From assembly GCA_022605405.1 (NCBI GenBank), contig JABYQQ010000013.1, positions 372,001 through 436,000 on the forward strand: DNA of 64,000 nucleotides, in the 5' to 3' direction. The stretch is from Earliella scabrosa. Lineage: Eukaryota; Basidiomycota; Agaricomycetes; Polyporales; Polyporaceae. The notes beneath the pieces were generated by a model that saw nothing but the letters and a program-made list of their open reading frames with translations, searched no databases and had not been told where the DNA came from. Shown here in pieces: positions 33,682 through 45,091 of the stretch (position 1 is the stretch's first letter; the number at the start of each line of letters is the position of its first letter). Position numbers and translations under genes: made by a program.

Positions 33682-36271
33682 TTAGAAGTCGTCAAGGTCC
33701 GAGTCCCCAAAGTAATCGTCTTCGTCGGAATCCCCCGCGCCCCAAAACGGGAAGATGTTGTGGATCAAGCTGATGTCGATGGAGTCCACCTCAATCTTCC
33801 CGTTCTCGTGCCGAGTGAGCTTCACCTGAGACTTCTGGGGCTCGGCATCTGGATAAGGGTAGGAGTGTACTTCAACGGAGTTGAGCAGGTCGATATTGAT
33901 GTCGTGGCTAGAGACAAACGTTTAGTGTGATCCCGTACACAACGACACATAACACCAACCTTCTCCGCATGTGCCACTCCATCCGGGGGAGTGTTGAAGC
34001 AAATTCGCAGTAGACACAGCCGTGAAAGCACATGTCCCAATTCACTAGGTCGGGCTCGTCCTCGATTTCCGAGACCGCCTCGCTCTCCTCCTCTGTAATG
34101 ATCTCCCATTGGTGAGCGTTGTGGGCCCATGTCCGACGCTTCAAGCTGTGAACGAGCTACCGAGGGATTAGTGGTGCGCACACATAAATAACGAAATTAT
34201 ACTCACTGCATCCTTGCAAGTATGCACATCGTATCTCTTATAGGAAGTCCATTCTCCATCTTGCATTGTCTTATACGTGCTTCGAGAACACCCGGTGCAG
34301 ATGATTTGTGCCGCGCAGTTCTCCACATCCTGATGCGTCGCGCGGTCCGGATCCAGCCCGCACGCTTCGAGAATAGGCCGCATCAGGGCGATACCGTCGT
34401 CCGACACAGACACGGGCGATATGGACCATGGAGACCGTAAGGTGGTGGGATGCCAGTATGTCTTGGCGGTGCTCACATAGGTTTCGACAGAACAGACAAT
34501 GTTGGAGCGTAGGCAGATATGAGACACGACCCCCGGGTAGGTCAGGTTGCCGCGGCCGCAAGAGTCGCAAGAGAACAGAGCCATGGCGAGCGTGAGAGGG
34601 TCCGAAATGTCGTCAGGAACCGCCAATGACTGTCGGACCATGGCCGTCAGCTGGTTCTTGCAATCTTCGCGCCATGTGGTACTTGCAGCATCGAACTTCG
34701 CGCGCATAGCGTCCGAGTCGTCGAGGATGGAAAGGTCTGCGCCCTCCGGAACGTCCAGGATATCCCGGAATTCGCTCATCATCGCGAGATCCAAAAGGTG
34801 CGGGCTTTGGTCCAACTCGGCGGATCGCCTCGTGTCCGGGGAGCGGTAAGCTTGAAACGCTTCGGCGAATGCAGAGAAGTGGTTACGAAGGACAGCTCGG
34901 CGTTCGGCCTCCAGACGACGCGTCTTGACTCCTTGCATGAATGAAACGACTTCTGTTCGAATCTTTTGCCAGCCTATGAGACAAGTCAGATGTTATTCGA
35001 TGTTGAGAACGCCGACATGCTCATTACCTCTGTCAGTGAGTAACTCGGCCTTGCTAGCAAACTTCTGGTATGCAAGGTTTGTCTTCTCGGAGTGAGACAT
35101 AGCGGCGACCTCATCTGCCCACCCTATGTCGCATAGGCGAGCCTTAATACTGATCACGATGTAGGTCCTCAGGGGGGCTGGCCATCATGCTAGACAAGAA
35201 ATCGACACTCACGTGTTGACACGTTCTACACGGATATCGTCCAGTTCAGCTGATCGCTTCTCTTTCTGTGCGTCTTTCCAAGTTCGAAGTTGTTGCGTAG
35301 TCTTCGGATGAACGCGTCTCAGTCAGCACGCAGCGTGGAAAGGGTGGTTGCATCTCGTTCCAGCTTACCTCAGCTATCAACTTCGCTTTCTCTAAGTACT
35401 CGGTAACCAACGCCTTCTTGGCAGAGACGTCCTTGAGCGCGTCCCAGCGCTCTTGGAAACGGTCGACGTCACTCTTCAGCCATCGACGACCGCCTCTGAA
35501 CATTTCGAACATGTGGGTAAGACAGTCCCTAAGGTCGACGTTGGGACACACCTTGCGTTGGTTTCGAAGATAGCCACAAACATGTCCATCTCTCCCGAGA
35601 CCTTCCAAATATCCTCGAGGAGCGAATCGCAGTCACTTCGCCGATAGTACCTGTAGCGATACTGCATCAACATGAGTAGACCGAAGGCGCACGCAGACAC
35701 CCACACTATCGGCTTGCACCCAGAGCAGTAACGTGCGGAGAATTCAAAAATCGCCGTCTGTACGTTGGACCTCAGGCAATTCTATGGAATATGACGCATT
35801 TGCTGGCTCCATCAGATATCGAGATGCCGGCCGGGAGGATACTCACATGGCAGTGCGAGAAGAAGAGTAGATTAACAAACGCAGGCTCGCTCAGGTAGGT
35901 AGGGCACTTCGGCAGCCCCTCCACACACTCCAATGACGCTTTCCAGAACGGCCTGGCAGACTGGCTCATGAGGAGTGCACGGAACGGCTTGCTTGTGCGT
36001 GCGAGAGCCAGAAGGTCTCGAGGATGCATCCATGCAAAGATCTGCGCATGGTTAACCACATCGTCGATCAACTCGTACCAACTCGACTCACCTCTATCAA
36101 CACGTCCAACGGCATGTTTGGCATGTCCTTCAGTCCACCGCGGCGACCGCGCACGTTTCGTCGGACACTGGTTCCGCCTTGAGTGGCGTTAGCACCTCCG
36201 GCGGTGGTCGCATTACTAACGTTGCCCGCCTCGAGTGGGTTGAGCTTCTTCGCTTTCTTCCGCGGAGGCAT
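33682..36271 (-). CDS. F-box protein with C-terminal zinc-finger-like motifs, paralogue A
   Basis: Ten exons, 36092-36271, 35847-36041, 35707-35781, 35552-35661, 35369-35495, 35213-35301, 35028-35149, 34207-34973, 33960-34156 and 33682-33907, give 695 residues. A basic N-terminus (MPPRKKAKK) precedes an F-box at about residues 50-95: MPLDVLIEIFAWMHPRDLLALARTSK in two exons. F-box proteins recruit targets to SCF ubiquitin ligases. The middle is charged and helical. Cys pairs occur at RYCSGCK, at SCDSCGRG...HIC and at ICTGCS. The motif GCVYCEF...WHMRRSH (C-x2-C-x11-H-x4-H) spans the last junction. The C-terminus is acidic (GDSDEDDYFGDSDLDDF). It is a tandem direct paralogue of the next gene with the same exon plan. 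Confidence 0.8.
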
Positions 36272-36823
36272 GGAGGAAGGGAGTGGAGAACAGGAACTTC
36301 AAGAAGAGAGGAGGGTGAGTGTGGCTGCAACACGTCTCGCGTCCGAGCAACTTCGGAGCAAGTGGGGCCACATCTGGTAACCGCGTGACGCCACGTGAAG
36401 TCACACTCAGTGTCACGCGTCTTATGCCCACCCGCCGGGCGACGTCTAAGTACTTACTACTTAGTCCACCCCTCACGTCGCCCAATATTCAATCGTCTAT
36501 CTGCCTAGGAGAGGAAGATCTTAGAGTAACCTTTAAGATACAAGTATTGGTCTTCTATCGCCGATTCCGAGCATAATCGTCGCCGCGGCAGCCTTCGGAG
36601 GTTGGCTAAGTCACAATTGCCGTCGTATCTAGCGAGTAGGCTCTAACGCATAACGCCGATGTGAACAAGTATCACAAACGTGCTTTAGCCACGCTCACTT
36701 GTAGGGCGTGGTGGGCAAATAGTCACTGTAGTGCGTCATACATTAAAACATGTAATCTATACTAACGTAGTGAAGATCAGGTGCGCAATCGCAGAGCCGG
36801 CACCTCGACGGCCGGCCCCCGGG
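36272..36823. other. Spacer between F-box paralogues
   Basis: Promoter of paralogue A and 3' flank of paralogue B. A CACGTG palindrome occurs at about 36391. No gene is seen. Confidence 0.55.
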
Positions 36824-39447
36824 TCAGAAGCCTTCATCAGAGTCCCAGAAGGGATACTCGGCCTCCTCAGGCTCACCGAAGGAGAACAAGGATGGGAAAT
36901 TGAGCAGCGCATTTCGCTCGTAGTACTTCGCCTTCACTGTACCATCGTCATGCCTTTCGAGACTCACGTCGGGCCATTGGTACTGGGCGTCCCGATGGAG
37001 GTAACAATGCAAGTAATCATTGTTCTCGTCGACGTCGACGTTGTGCCTATCGAGGTGTATGAGCATGACAATACAATGAAAAGCTGGACGTCTGCCTGTG
37101 GAAGTACCCACCGCTTCTTGATATGAGCCCTAAGTCGCGGTAGCTTTGCAGCGCGATGGCAGTGGTTGCATCCATGGAGAGAATCTTCCAGGTCGACCAG
37201 CCAGGGTTTGTCGTGCATTTCGTCTTCAACCTTCTTCACGACTTCCCACTCCTTCTCTGTAATGCGTTCCCACTTGTGAAGCTTGGTGTATCGACGCTTG
37301 TCCAGGGCATGGGCGAGCTAGGAGTACATCAACGACTCGAGCCGACTATGTGCGGGATACAAGCAGAACTCACCGCATCATGGTAGTCATACACATGAAA
37401 GCTTCGCCAATGATCTTCTTTTGTGACTTTCCCATCAGGTGAACAGTCGAACGCCGACATACTGCATGTAGAACAGGACTTGCACACCACCCGCGCTTGA
37501 CATGAGGCCATGTCTGATAATATGGTGCGATCTTGATCCAGACGGCACGTGTCGAGGATGGACTTCATGACAGAGACGGCATGGGTGGAGACTTGCAAGT
37601 ATCGCGAGCCCCATGCCGATTGGATGCTGGTCGGGTACCAGTTCCGTTTGACAGCGCGCGAGTATATGTCTGTGCAGTGGTTGTTGATGCGCAAGCATGG
37701 ATGGGAGACCACATCGGGGTATGTCATGCCATCGCGGCGGCAGCAGGTACACAAGAACAGAGCCGTCACGAGCTGAAGGGGGTCTTCGACGTCATCCGGT
37801 ATTGTCAACGTCGCACGCACCATTGCGGTGAGCTCATTCTTGCGCTCCTCGCGCCATTTGGGAATTGCGGCCTCGAACTTTGCGCGCATGACGTCCGCGT
37901 CGTCCAAGACGGATAGGTCAGACCCCTCCGGAACGTCTAGAATGGCTCGAAATTCGTCCATCATCGCTAGGTCCGGGAGATGGGGATTGATGTCCGAATC
38001 GTAATCCCGTTGAGTCTTCGGACCACGATAGGCATGGTAGGCCTTAGCGAACACATCGAAACGGCCGAAGAGAACGGCTTTCCGCTCGTCTTCTAGTTGG
38101 CGTGCCTTGACCTTTTCCATGAAGGAGGTAACGTCCCCGCGAATTTTCTGCCATCCTAAGACCATCGCAAAGCCCAAATCAATTCCCATTGAGTATAAAA
38201 TCGGTGGACGCGTGTCGCGGTGTGCGTACCTTTTTCCGTCAGCAGCTCAGCCTTGCTGGCAAATTTCTCGTTCTTGAAAGTCAACTGCTCAAGCAGCGTC
38301 ATGTGTGCAAGTTCATCTGCCCATCCCTCTGCGCGCAGGCGATCCTGGATGCTGCGTCACAAACGGCATGAACGACTATGTAAATCACAGACGAGAGGGC
38401 CGCATCAACTTACGAGTTCAGCCGCTCCGCCCGTCTATCCTTCAATTCAACCCTTCTCTTCGCCTTCTCAGCGTCCTTCCATGCGGTGAAGTCACGGGTG
38501 GCCTGGACACAGTATGAGACGTCGTCCAAGTGCTCTCGCTGAGGAAATCTACTTACCTCCTCAACCAATTTCTTCTTTTCCATGTACTGAGCAGCCAAGG
38601 CTCTCTTGGCCTGAATATCACTTAGCGCGTTCCATCTCTTCCGGAAGTCGTCAACCTCCCTCTTTCTAGAAGCCAGCGAATAGGGTGAGTCGACTCAACG
38701 AAGACTGCGGTACTACGTACACGACATTGCCGTCGAAGGAAAGATTGAAGGGATTGACTTGACCGGAAACGGACCGGATTTCATCAAGCAGATCCGCATA
38801 ACCTGAGCGCATCAACCTGGAGAGGACTGAGAGTCCGCCTCGAAAGGTAGGAAGACGTGGAACGACTAACAGTTCATGTTTACAAGGGGAGCAATAACGC
38901 GCGGACAGCGGAAATATGACCGTTTGCACATTGGACTTCAAACAATTCTGTAGTTCCTAGCCTTGGTGGGAGTATTCTTGGGTTGAAACACGAAAGGACT
39001 CACATGGCAGTGGGAGAAGAACAGTAGATTGACGAAAGCCGGCTCGGCCATGTAACTCGGGCACTTCGGTAACCCCTCGATACGCTCCATCGATGCTCTC
39101 CACACTGACCTCGCAGACCGGGACATAAGGAACGCGCGGAATGGCTTGCTCGTCCGTGCAAGATTAAGCAGGTCCCGGGGATGCATGAAGGTGAAGATCT
39201 GCACTGGGTCAACGACATCCGCCGCTCCGATCAGAGAGCTTCAGCAGCTCACCTCCATCAGTATGTCCAGCGACACGGTAAGCATTTCCTTCAGTATACC
39301 ACGATTGCCACGTGCATTTCGGCGGACAGTGTCGCCTTGGACGGTGGTCAACGTCGCGTCGAACGAGTCCGCCCCTCCGAGTCCCGAGTCGCCCGCGTCC
39401 ACATCTGCTTGAGCAGTGTCTACCTTAGCCTTCTTCCGCGTAGACAT
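36824..39447 (-). CDS. F-box protein with C-terminal zinc-finger-like motifs, paralogue B
   Basis: Ten exons, 39253-39447, 39004-39198, 38871-38947, 38721-38816, 38557-38665, 38414-38502, 38230-38351, 37374-38155, 37112-37317 and 36824-37046, give 697 residues. The N-terminus MSTRKKAKV and the F-box VSLDILMEIFTFMHPRDLLNLARTSK parallel paralogue A. The next exon reads ASMERIEGLPKCPSYMAEPAFVNLLFF in two parts. Shared Cys/His motifs are RYCSPCK, CTCCRRDGMTYPDVVSHPCL and GCNHCHR...AHIKKRH. Splice phases and exon sizes match paralogue A almost exon for exon (195-base exon 2, 89-base exon 6 and 122-base exon 7 are identical in length). The acidic tail ends in WDSDEGF. Targets and partners are unknown. 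Confidence 0.8.
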
Positions 39448-39885
39448 CGTATGATAGAGGCTGAAGCTGCCAGACAGTGGATGTGGAAGGTGGAGGAGGT
39501 AGGGCCACCGTCCCACGACGCGCCCTAGGACGAGCGGCTAGTAACGATCACCGCGTGTGGTCACGTCCTCACCAGTCCTTTGTCACGCGACAAGCCGTCA
39601 CTCCTCTGAGCTGGGAATAACAGGCTGAGGTTTGAGTTCACATAAGTAGAGAGAGAGGGGGGTTCGGAGAGCGCGAGTGCATGCGGTAGCCATAGAGGTC
39701 ACAAGGACGACTCGACACGATGTGGACAGAGCACTCGCTCGGCTTTTGAATGACTCGGAATGCAGCCTGTGGTCACCACCATGATATGAAGCCGGTCCCG
39801 AGGAGACGAGTCGGAGCCGGTGCCGTGCAAAGATGAAGCCAGATGTTCTGCCCTAGTGAGTTACATTCAAACTAACGATACATAG
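39448..39885. other. Intergenic
   Basis: Promoter of F-box paralogue B and 3' flank of the OTU gene. No gene is seen. Confidence 0.55.
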
Positions 39886-40959
39886 CTATAGCTGTCCGAG
39901 AGCAGGTCCTTGAGTCGGCTGAAACGCAGCCTTGAGTGTCTTGAGTAACGATTTCGGCCGCAATGAGTTGTAGTGCTGCAGCCCAACTTCAGTAGCCTGA
40001 TGAGATGATGTCAGGAGTATCTCACCTCTCCGAGCCCATACTGTCGTCGATGATAACTGATATATACCACGTTCTTCTGCTCGCTCGGGGCAGATGCGCC
40101 TCCGCCACTGTGAGGTTCATGCACCACAACGGGGGGCGTGCCTCCCTGTACAACGTGAATGGCAACGTTGTATACTCGACACAGAGCAAGAATTTCGGGC
40201 TCGCCGCCCCATACGGCTGTATCGCGCATAGTCGTGCAATACTTCTCGAACTGTTCACGAGTCATGAGTCCCGGCTCAGTGGCACCTGCAGCGTCTTCGC
40301 CGATTTCGGAGGGCAGGAACGGGAGGAAGTCATCCGGATGGCTATAAATGTAATCGGCAGCGGCCTTCCGACAAGTCGTGTACGTCGCTTGAGATGATGG
40401 GAGGATCCCGAGTATCGCCAGCTGATCAGCCACAGCGGAGAACAGACAGTGGCCATCTGGATTGATCTGAGGTTGGGAAGCGTGACTTGAGAACGAATAG
40501 CATCTGCAGCCAAGAATACGATAGCTCACATCGTGCATCTTCAAACCAAGCTCCTCGCATACCCGCTTGATACCTTCCTCCTCCTCCTTTGCCTGACGTG
40601 CAAGTCGCGCGTCCGCCTCGGTGTCTGTCGGTGCGTAACTCTCCGCAAGCGCAGCTGCTTTCCGGGCCTGGTCATACGGATTGAAGGAGAGATCTATAGG
40701 TTGAGAGAAATGGACGTGCCTGCCTTGCTTTGTGCCTCGCCTTGCTATCCTTCTTCGGCGCATTCTCCAGCTGATCTGCTACTTGCTGGACTTGCATCTC
40801 CTGCAGGACGGTCGCGGATTCCTGCCTGACAGTATCATCTCTGGAGTCAAGTTGGGCCAAGAGATCGTCCATCAAGGCATCGTCGTCGATGGTGGTGTCT
40901 TCTGGCGGGGGAGGCTGTGGGGGAGATAGCATCTTCTTCAGCTTCTTCTTGGGAGCCAT
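39886..40959 (-). CDS. OTU-domain deubiquitinase (OTUD6B/Otu2-like)
   Basis: Four exons, 40720-40959, 40530-40667, 40026-40466 and 39886-39975, give 302 residues. A basic N-terminal coiled region (MAPKKKLKK, then KKDSKARHKARQARKAAALAESY) precedes the OTU domain. The catalytic Cys is in INPDGHCLFSAVADQL, with the preceding Asp. The His box is YISYHRRQYGLGEHYNSL, whose last residues come from the final small exon. OTUD6-type enzymes cleave ubiquitin chains and associate with translation initiation factors. The first intron (40668-40719) appears to use a GC donor (CAG|GCACGT), because that join alone restores the family-like KARQARKAA reading. Confidence 0.85.
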
Positions 40960-41387
40960 GAGGGAGATGAAGCTGGTGCTGGCTGAGCTAATGCGAGTCT
41001 ATAGCTTGAAACCTCGAGTTACAATGAGCGTGGACAACAGCTGTTGCGCGGTGAAGAAGAGCTCTGGACAAAGTGGAGGCGAAGGGAGAGTATCACCGTC
41101 GGACAGCCTTCAGATCAGGTTCGTCATCGCAGATCTGAGATAAGCCTTAACCCTAGCCCCAATGACTTCACCCCACGGTCCGTTGCGCGGGCCGAGCTCG
41201 CTGACTACGACCATGACCATGGATCCTGCACAGGTCCACTCAGATTCGAGTGGAAGAGTCGCCCGCCCTTTCTCACAGTCGTGCGGTCGACAACCTTGCT
41301 CTCATCGATAACGACAAGCTGTCGTATCTTCTACGCGTACCACTTCGCCGCGCACGCTGCGCATCTCGTTCCATCACTACCAGCACC
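40960..41387. promoter_or_regulatory. Divergent promoter, OTU / aldo-keto reductase
   Basis: A 428-base spacer between divergent starts. I see no strong core element and no gene. Confidence 0.5.
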
Positions 41388-42795
41388 ATGCCGTCAACCA
41401 GAATCCCGCTGCTCTTCGTCAGTTTAATCCTTTGGTTTAGCTTCATGGAGGGATCATGTATGCTGAAGGTGGATAGGGTACGATGACGATGGGCGAGCCC
41501 AACAAGAATGGGGTTCGCACCTCGGACTTGAAGGAATGCCAAGAGATACTCGATGCATTCTTCAGCCATGGTCACAAGGAACTCGATACGGCCCGCATGT
41601 ACGCGGAAGGGACCACAGAGCCTGTATGTGCACCCTTATGAGTCCAATAGTCCCCTACAACTCATGGATGGTCAATAGCTTCTGGCGAAGTTGGATCTCA
41701 AGGACGCTACTATTGACACCAAGTAGGTTCCGTTGGGACCGCGGATACACAATCATCGATGCTGAGGGATGTCCGTGCGTGCAGGGTGTACCCTGTCAAG
41801 CCTGGAGATCATGCGCCTGAAGCTCTGCGTTCAACCTTCCAGACGTCGCTCAACTTACTGTCACCGCTCAAAGTAAGAGTGCTCTACTTGCACGCGCCAG
41901 ACCGCAGCGTTCCGTTCGAGGATACGGTTCGTGAAGTCAACGAGCTGTACAAGAAAGGCCTCTTGTGAGTTGAGGTGCATGTCTGCGCGGCCTGCAATCT
42001 CACTGTGTTCTAGCGAGATCTTTGGGCTCAGTAACTACACTGCTTGGGAGGTGCGCAATAGCAATGCGGACAATACGTGTGAACCTCAGTGAGCACATAA
42101 CAGGTTGCCGAGATAGTCGGTATATGCAAGGCCAACGGCTGGGTTCAGCCGAAGATCTACCAAGCGTGGGTTTCCCTGCAAACATCTCTCCCGCATCGGA
42201 ACCTTATGGCGCCCTTAGGATGTATAATGCCGTCACCCGGGACATGGAGGCGGAGCTGGTGCCCTGTTGCCGCAAATATGGCATCCGTATTGTGGTCTAT
42301 AACCCCCTCGCGTGCGTCTCTTATCACCGGTTTAGCACAGCCCTCAATGAACGAACGTATCTAGTGGCGGCTTCTTCGCGGGCAAGGTTGCGGCCCCTGA
42401 CGCTGAGGCACCCACCGGTGGCCGCTTTGACCCCAACAGCAACATGGGAAAGATGTACCGTGCCCGCTACTTGAAGAGCGGGTACTTTGACGCGCTCAAG
42501 TACTTGCAGCCTATCGCGGTCGGTACAGAAATCATCGAGCTTAGCGACGTCCACTGACTCATTGGTGCTGCAGGACAAGCACCAGCTTCGTCTCACAGAG
42601 ATTGCGTTGAGGTGGTGCCAACACCACTCCGTCCTCACTCCAGAGGACGGCATCATCCTCGGCGCAAGCAGTGCGGCTCAGCTCAAGCAGAACCTTGAGG
42701 ACTCTGAGAAGGGCCCTCTTCCTGACGAGGTTGTGAAGGCTCTAGACGAAGCTAGGCTCATCGTTGGTGCGAGTGCTCCCACGTACTGGCGGTGA
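41388..42795 (+). CDS. Aldo-keto reductase, AKR7 (aflatoxin-aldehyde reductase) type
   Basis: Nine exons, 41388-41417, 41477-41623, 41679-41722, 41785-41964, 42014-42050, 42104-42165, 42219-42311, 42365-42518 and 42574-42795, give 322 residues. It is a TIM-barrel NADPH reductase. The catalytic tetrad is visible: Asp and Tyr in KELDTARMYAEG, Lys in DTKVYP and His in LYLHAPDR. Further signatures are EIFGLSNYTAWEV, YQAMYNAVTRDMEAELVPCCRKYGI, and the cofactor loop IILGASSAAQLKQNL. AKR7 en-zymes reduce dicarbonyls and toxic aldehydes. The endogenous substrate cannot be told. Very small exons (30, 37 and 44 bases) had to be placed to keep the frame, and every junction restores family-consistent sequence. 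Confidence 0.9.
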
Positions 42796-43596
42796 AGGGA
42801 AGACTTGAGGAAGGAGGCACACTGAAGGTCAGGAGGCGTTTTCCTTGTATTGGACGTGCCTTGAACGAATGTTCTAGATAGGGAGCTGATCCTATGCACC
42901 CAACTGCGCCCGAGCGAAGAATCCGTGATGTTCAGCCTTTGTTCAATGTTGTCGCGATGACAGCCTTTGTGTCCAATGAAAGCGATCGTCTGTTGGACTG
43001 GACTCTCGGACTCGACGCAAAACGATATGCGAATGTCCCGGCGCCCGGGTGAGGTTAACGATCGTCGGCGCTTGGTCGGTCGAGCCGAATCATGTTACCA
43101 GGATCGGTCCGACGGCGAAGAAGGCGCAGTGCGCACGATGGAGCCCATCGGTTTCCCTGTGTCGAAAGTCGTCTACAGCTCGAGCTCAATGACGTTGGTC
43201 GAGCGGGGGCTTGCACGTCTCATAGACGACGCATGGCATCGTCATACAGTACGGATGCTAATCTTCGCGCTCCACGAGACCTGGGCTGAGCCTGCCGGGT
43301 CAATTTGGAGGAATTGCCAGCGCTCCCTCTTCTGCCAGCCACTCGCTGACACGGTGGGGCAAGCAGATCTTCTGGACATTGCACCACCATACTCGCCCGA
43401 ACTTGCTCGTTCCATGAGTAGTTCGGTGACGACATGCATGACCTCGGATCCTTCTGCATCGCAGTGGCGGACTATCCTTGATGTCGAGCGAAATACTATA
43501 TAATGTGCCAGCTTTCCTGCAGCATCTCCACCAATCCGCCCTCCCCATCAGCGCAATCGCAAGCCTCGGGACCTCCACGCTCCGCATCTCACAACG
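42796..43596. promoter_or_regulatory. Promoter region of the HSP30-like gene
   Basis: An 801-base spacer. A 178-codon open frame at 42967-43503 has no recognisable domain and overlaps the core promoter, so it is not called. Confidence 0.5.
43497..43503 (+). promoter_or_regulatory. TATA box of the HSP30-like gene
   Basis: TATATAA lies 94 bases ahead of the ATG at 43597, a plausible distance for a core promoter with a short leader. Confidence 0.6.
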
Positions 43597-44713
43597 ATGG
43601 CCAGCTCGCTCGACATCAACCCGCCAAACGCAGACCGCCATATCACGGCTGGCGCCTCGGATTGGCTATGGGCAGTCTTTGCGATCATGGCTATTAGCGA
43701 TCTCATAATGATCTTCTGGGCCTTCTCGGTGAGCTTCGCTCGGTCGCAATGCTCGGCAAACTCGACACTCACCTATCCATGCAGAGACCCCGCGGAACGC
43801 GGTTATTCCACCAGATAGCCATCATCATCCTCACGACTGCAACGATCGCCTACTTCTCCATGGCTTCGGACCTCGGTGCCACGCCTGTCGCGGCCGAGTT
43901 CTCTCGTGGCAACACGGGCTCGCGGCAGATCTGGGTATGTCTCGTGCACGTTCGCTTCTCGGACGATCCCACTGAACTGCGACATACTAGTATGTACGCT
44001 ACATCCAATGGTTCATCACGCTCCCGCTGCTCCTCCTTGAGCTGCTGCTCGCCACCGGTCTCACCTTCTCCGACATCTTCACGACCATCTTCATGGGCAT
44101 GGTCCTTGTCGTCACCGGGCTCGTCGGCGCACTGACCCCGACGAGGTACAAATGGGGCTACTTCGTCTTCGGCTGCATGGCTTTGTTCTACATATGGTAT
44201 GTCTCACATCTCCAGCGTGACTCGCTCCCGTTCGGGCTGACGCGCCCCCTCGTCCGCAGGTACGTCCTCCTCGGACACGGCAGGCGCTCCACCTTCGCGG
44301 CCGGCGGCATCGTACGCAGCGGCTACCTCCGAAGCTCAGGCTTCCTCTCCTTCCTCCTCCCCCTCTACGCCATCTGCTGGGGCGTCTCTGAGGGCGGGAA
44401 CGTCATCTCCCCGACGGGCGAGATGATCTGGTACGGCATCCTCGACCTCCTCGCCGGCCCCTTCTTCCTCTTCTTCTTCCTCTGGGGCCTCCGCAGCATC
44501 GACTACGGCGCATTCGGCCTCGCGTCGGGCAAGTACACCGACGGGGCGTACGGCGCGAACGCGACGGGGGCGTACATGGCTGGAGGAGGGTCCGCACCTG
44601 GTACTGGCGCTGGGATCGCGGGAGGACCTGGTGCGGCGGCCGGGCCAAACATGGCGAGCGCGGCGCCAGGGACGGGTGTCACTGGCACGCGCGGAGTGAA
44701 CGGAGTTGTATGA
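43597..44713 (+). CDS. HSP30/Mrh1/Yro2-type opsin-like seven-helix protein
   Basis: Exons 43597-43728, 43785-43934, 43991-44196 and 44260-44713 give 313 residues. Seven hydrophobic helices are readable, starting at WLWAVFAIMAISDLIMIFWAF. The third contains RYIQWFITLPLLLLEL, typical of microbial rhodopsins and their relatives. In helix seven (YGILDLLAGPFFLFFFLWGL) the retinal-binding Lys position, expected just after LDxLA, is Gly. The protein therefore belongs with the non-photoactive HSP30/Mrh1 branch of plasma-membrane stress proteins, not true opsins. A Gly/Ala-rich cytoplasmic tail from about residue 255 is low complexity and ends in NGVV. Confidence 0.88.
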
Positions 44714-45091
44714 GCACCGTGATGAACTCGGACGACGGAGACTCGACAGTATACACGGAACCTCCAAACGTTTGAAATTTGAGGAGTCGAGGTGGCGCGG
44801 TGATCCGCAAAGCCCGCTCTGCCTGCATGTTTCGTCGTCTTGCAACTTACCTTGTGTATCATATAGGCAATGCTGTGCGGTAGCATCGCATTCGATGTAT
44901 AATTAAGTAGTGTATCAGTATCCACAATATCAGGCTGACCGACGCTCATGGGATGCGAAGGAGAGAATGAGACGAGTAATGTACACCGAGAGCCGATAAG
45001 AGCATATCCTGACGGATGTCGACAACAGAAAGCATAGCGAGAGATGATGCGCACATACCACACCCGAGATCCTACATAAACACCTCTTAAA
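44714..45091. other. Intergenic, convergent 3' flanks
   Basis: This lies between the HSP30-like and double zinc-cluster genes. No gene is seen. Confidence 0.6.

Noticed and set aside
42967..43503. 178-codon frame upstream of the HSP30-like gene.
   Set aside because: It ends inside the TATA box of the real gene and has no recognisable domain.
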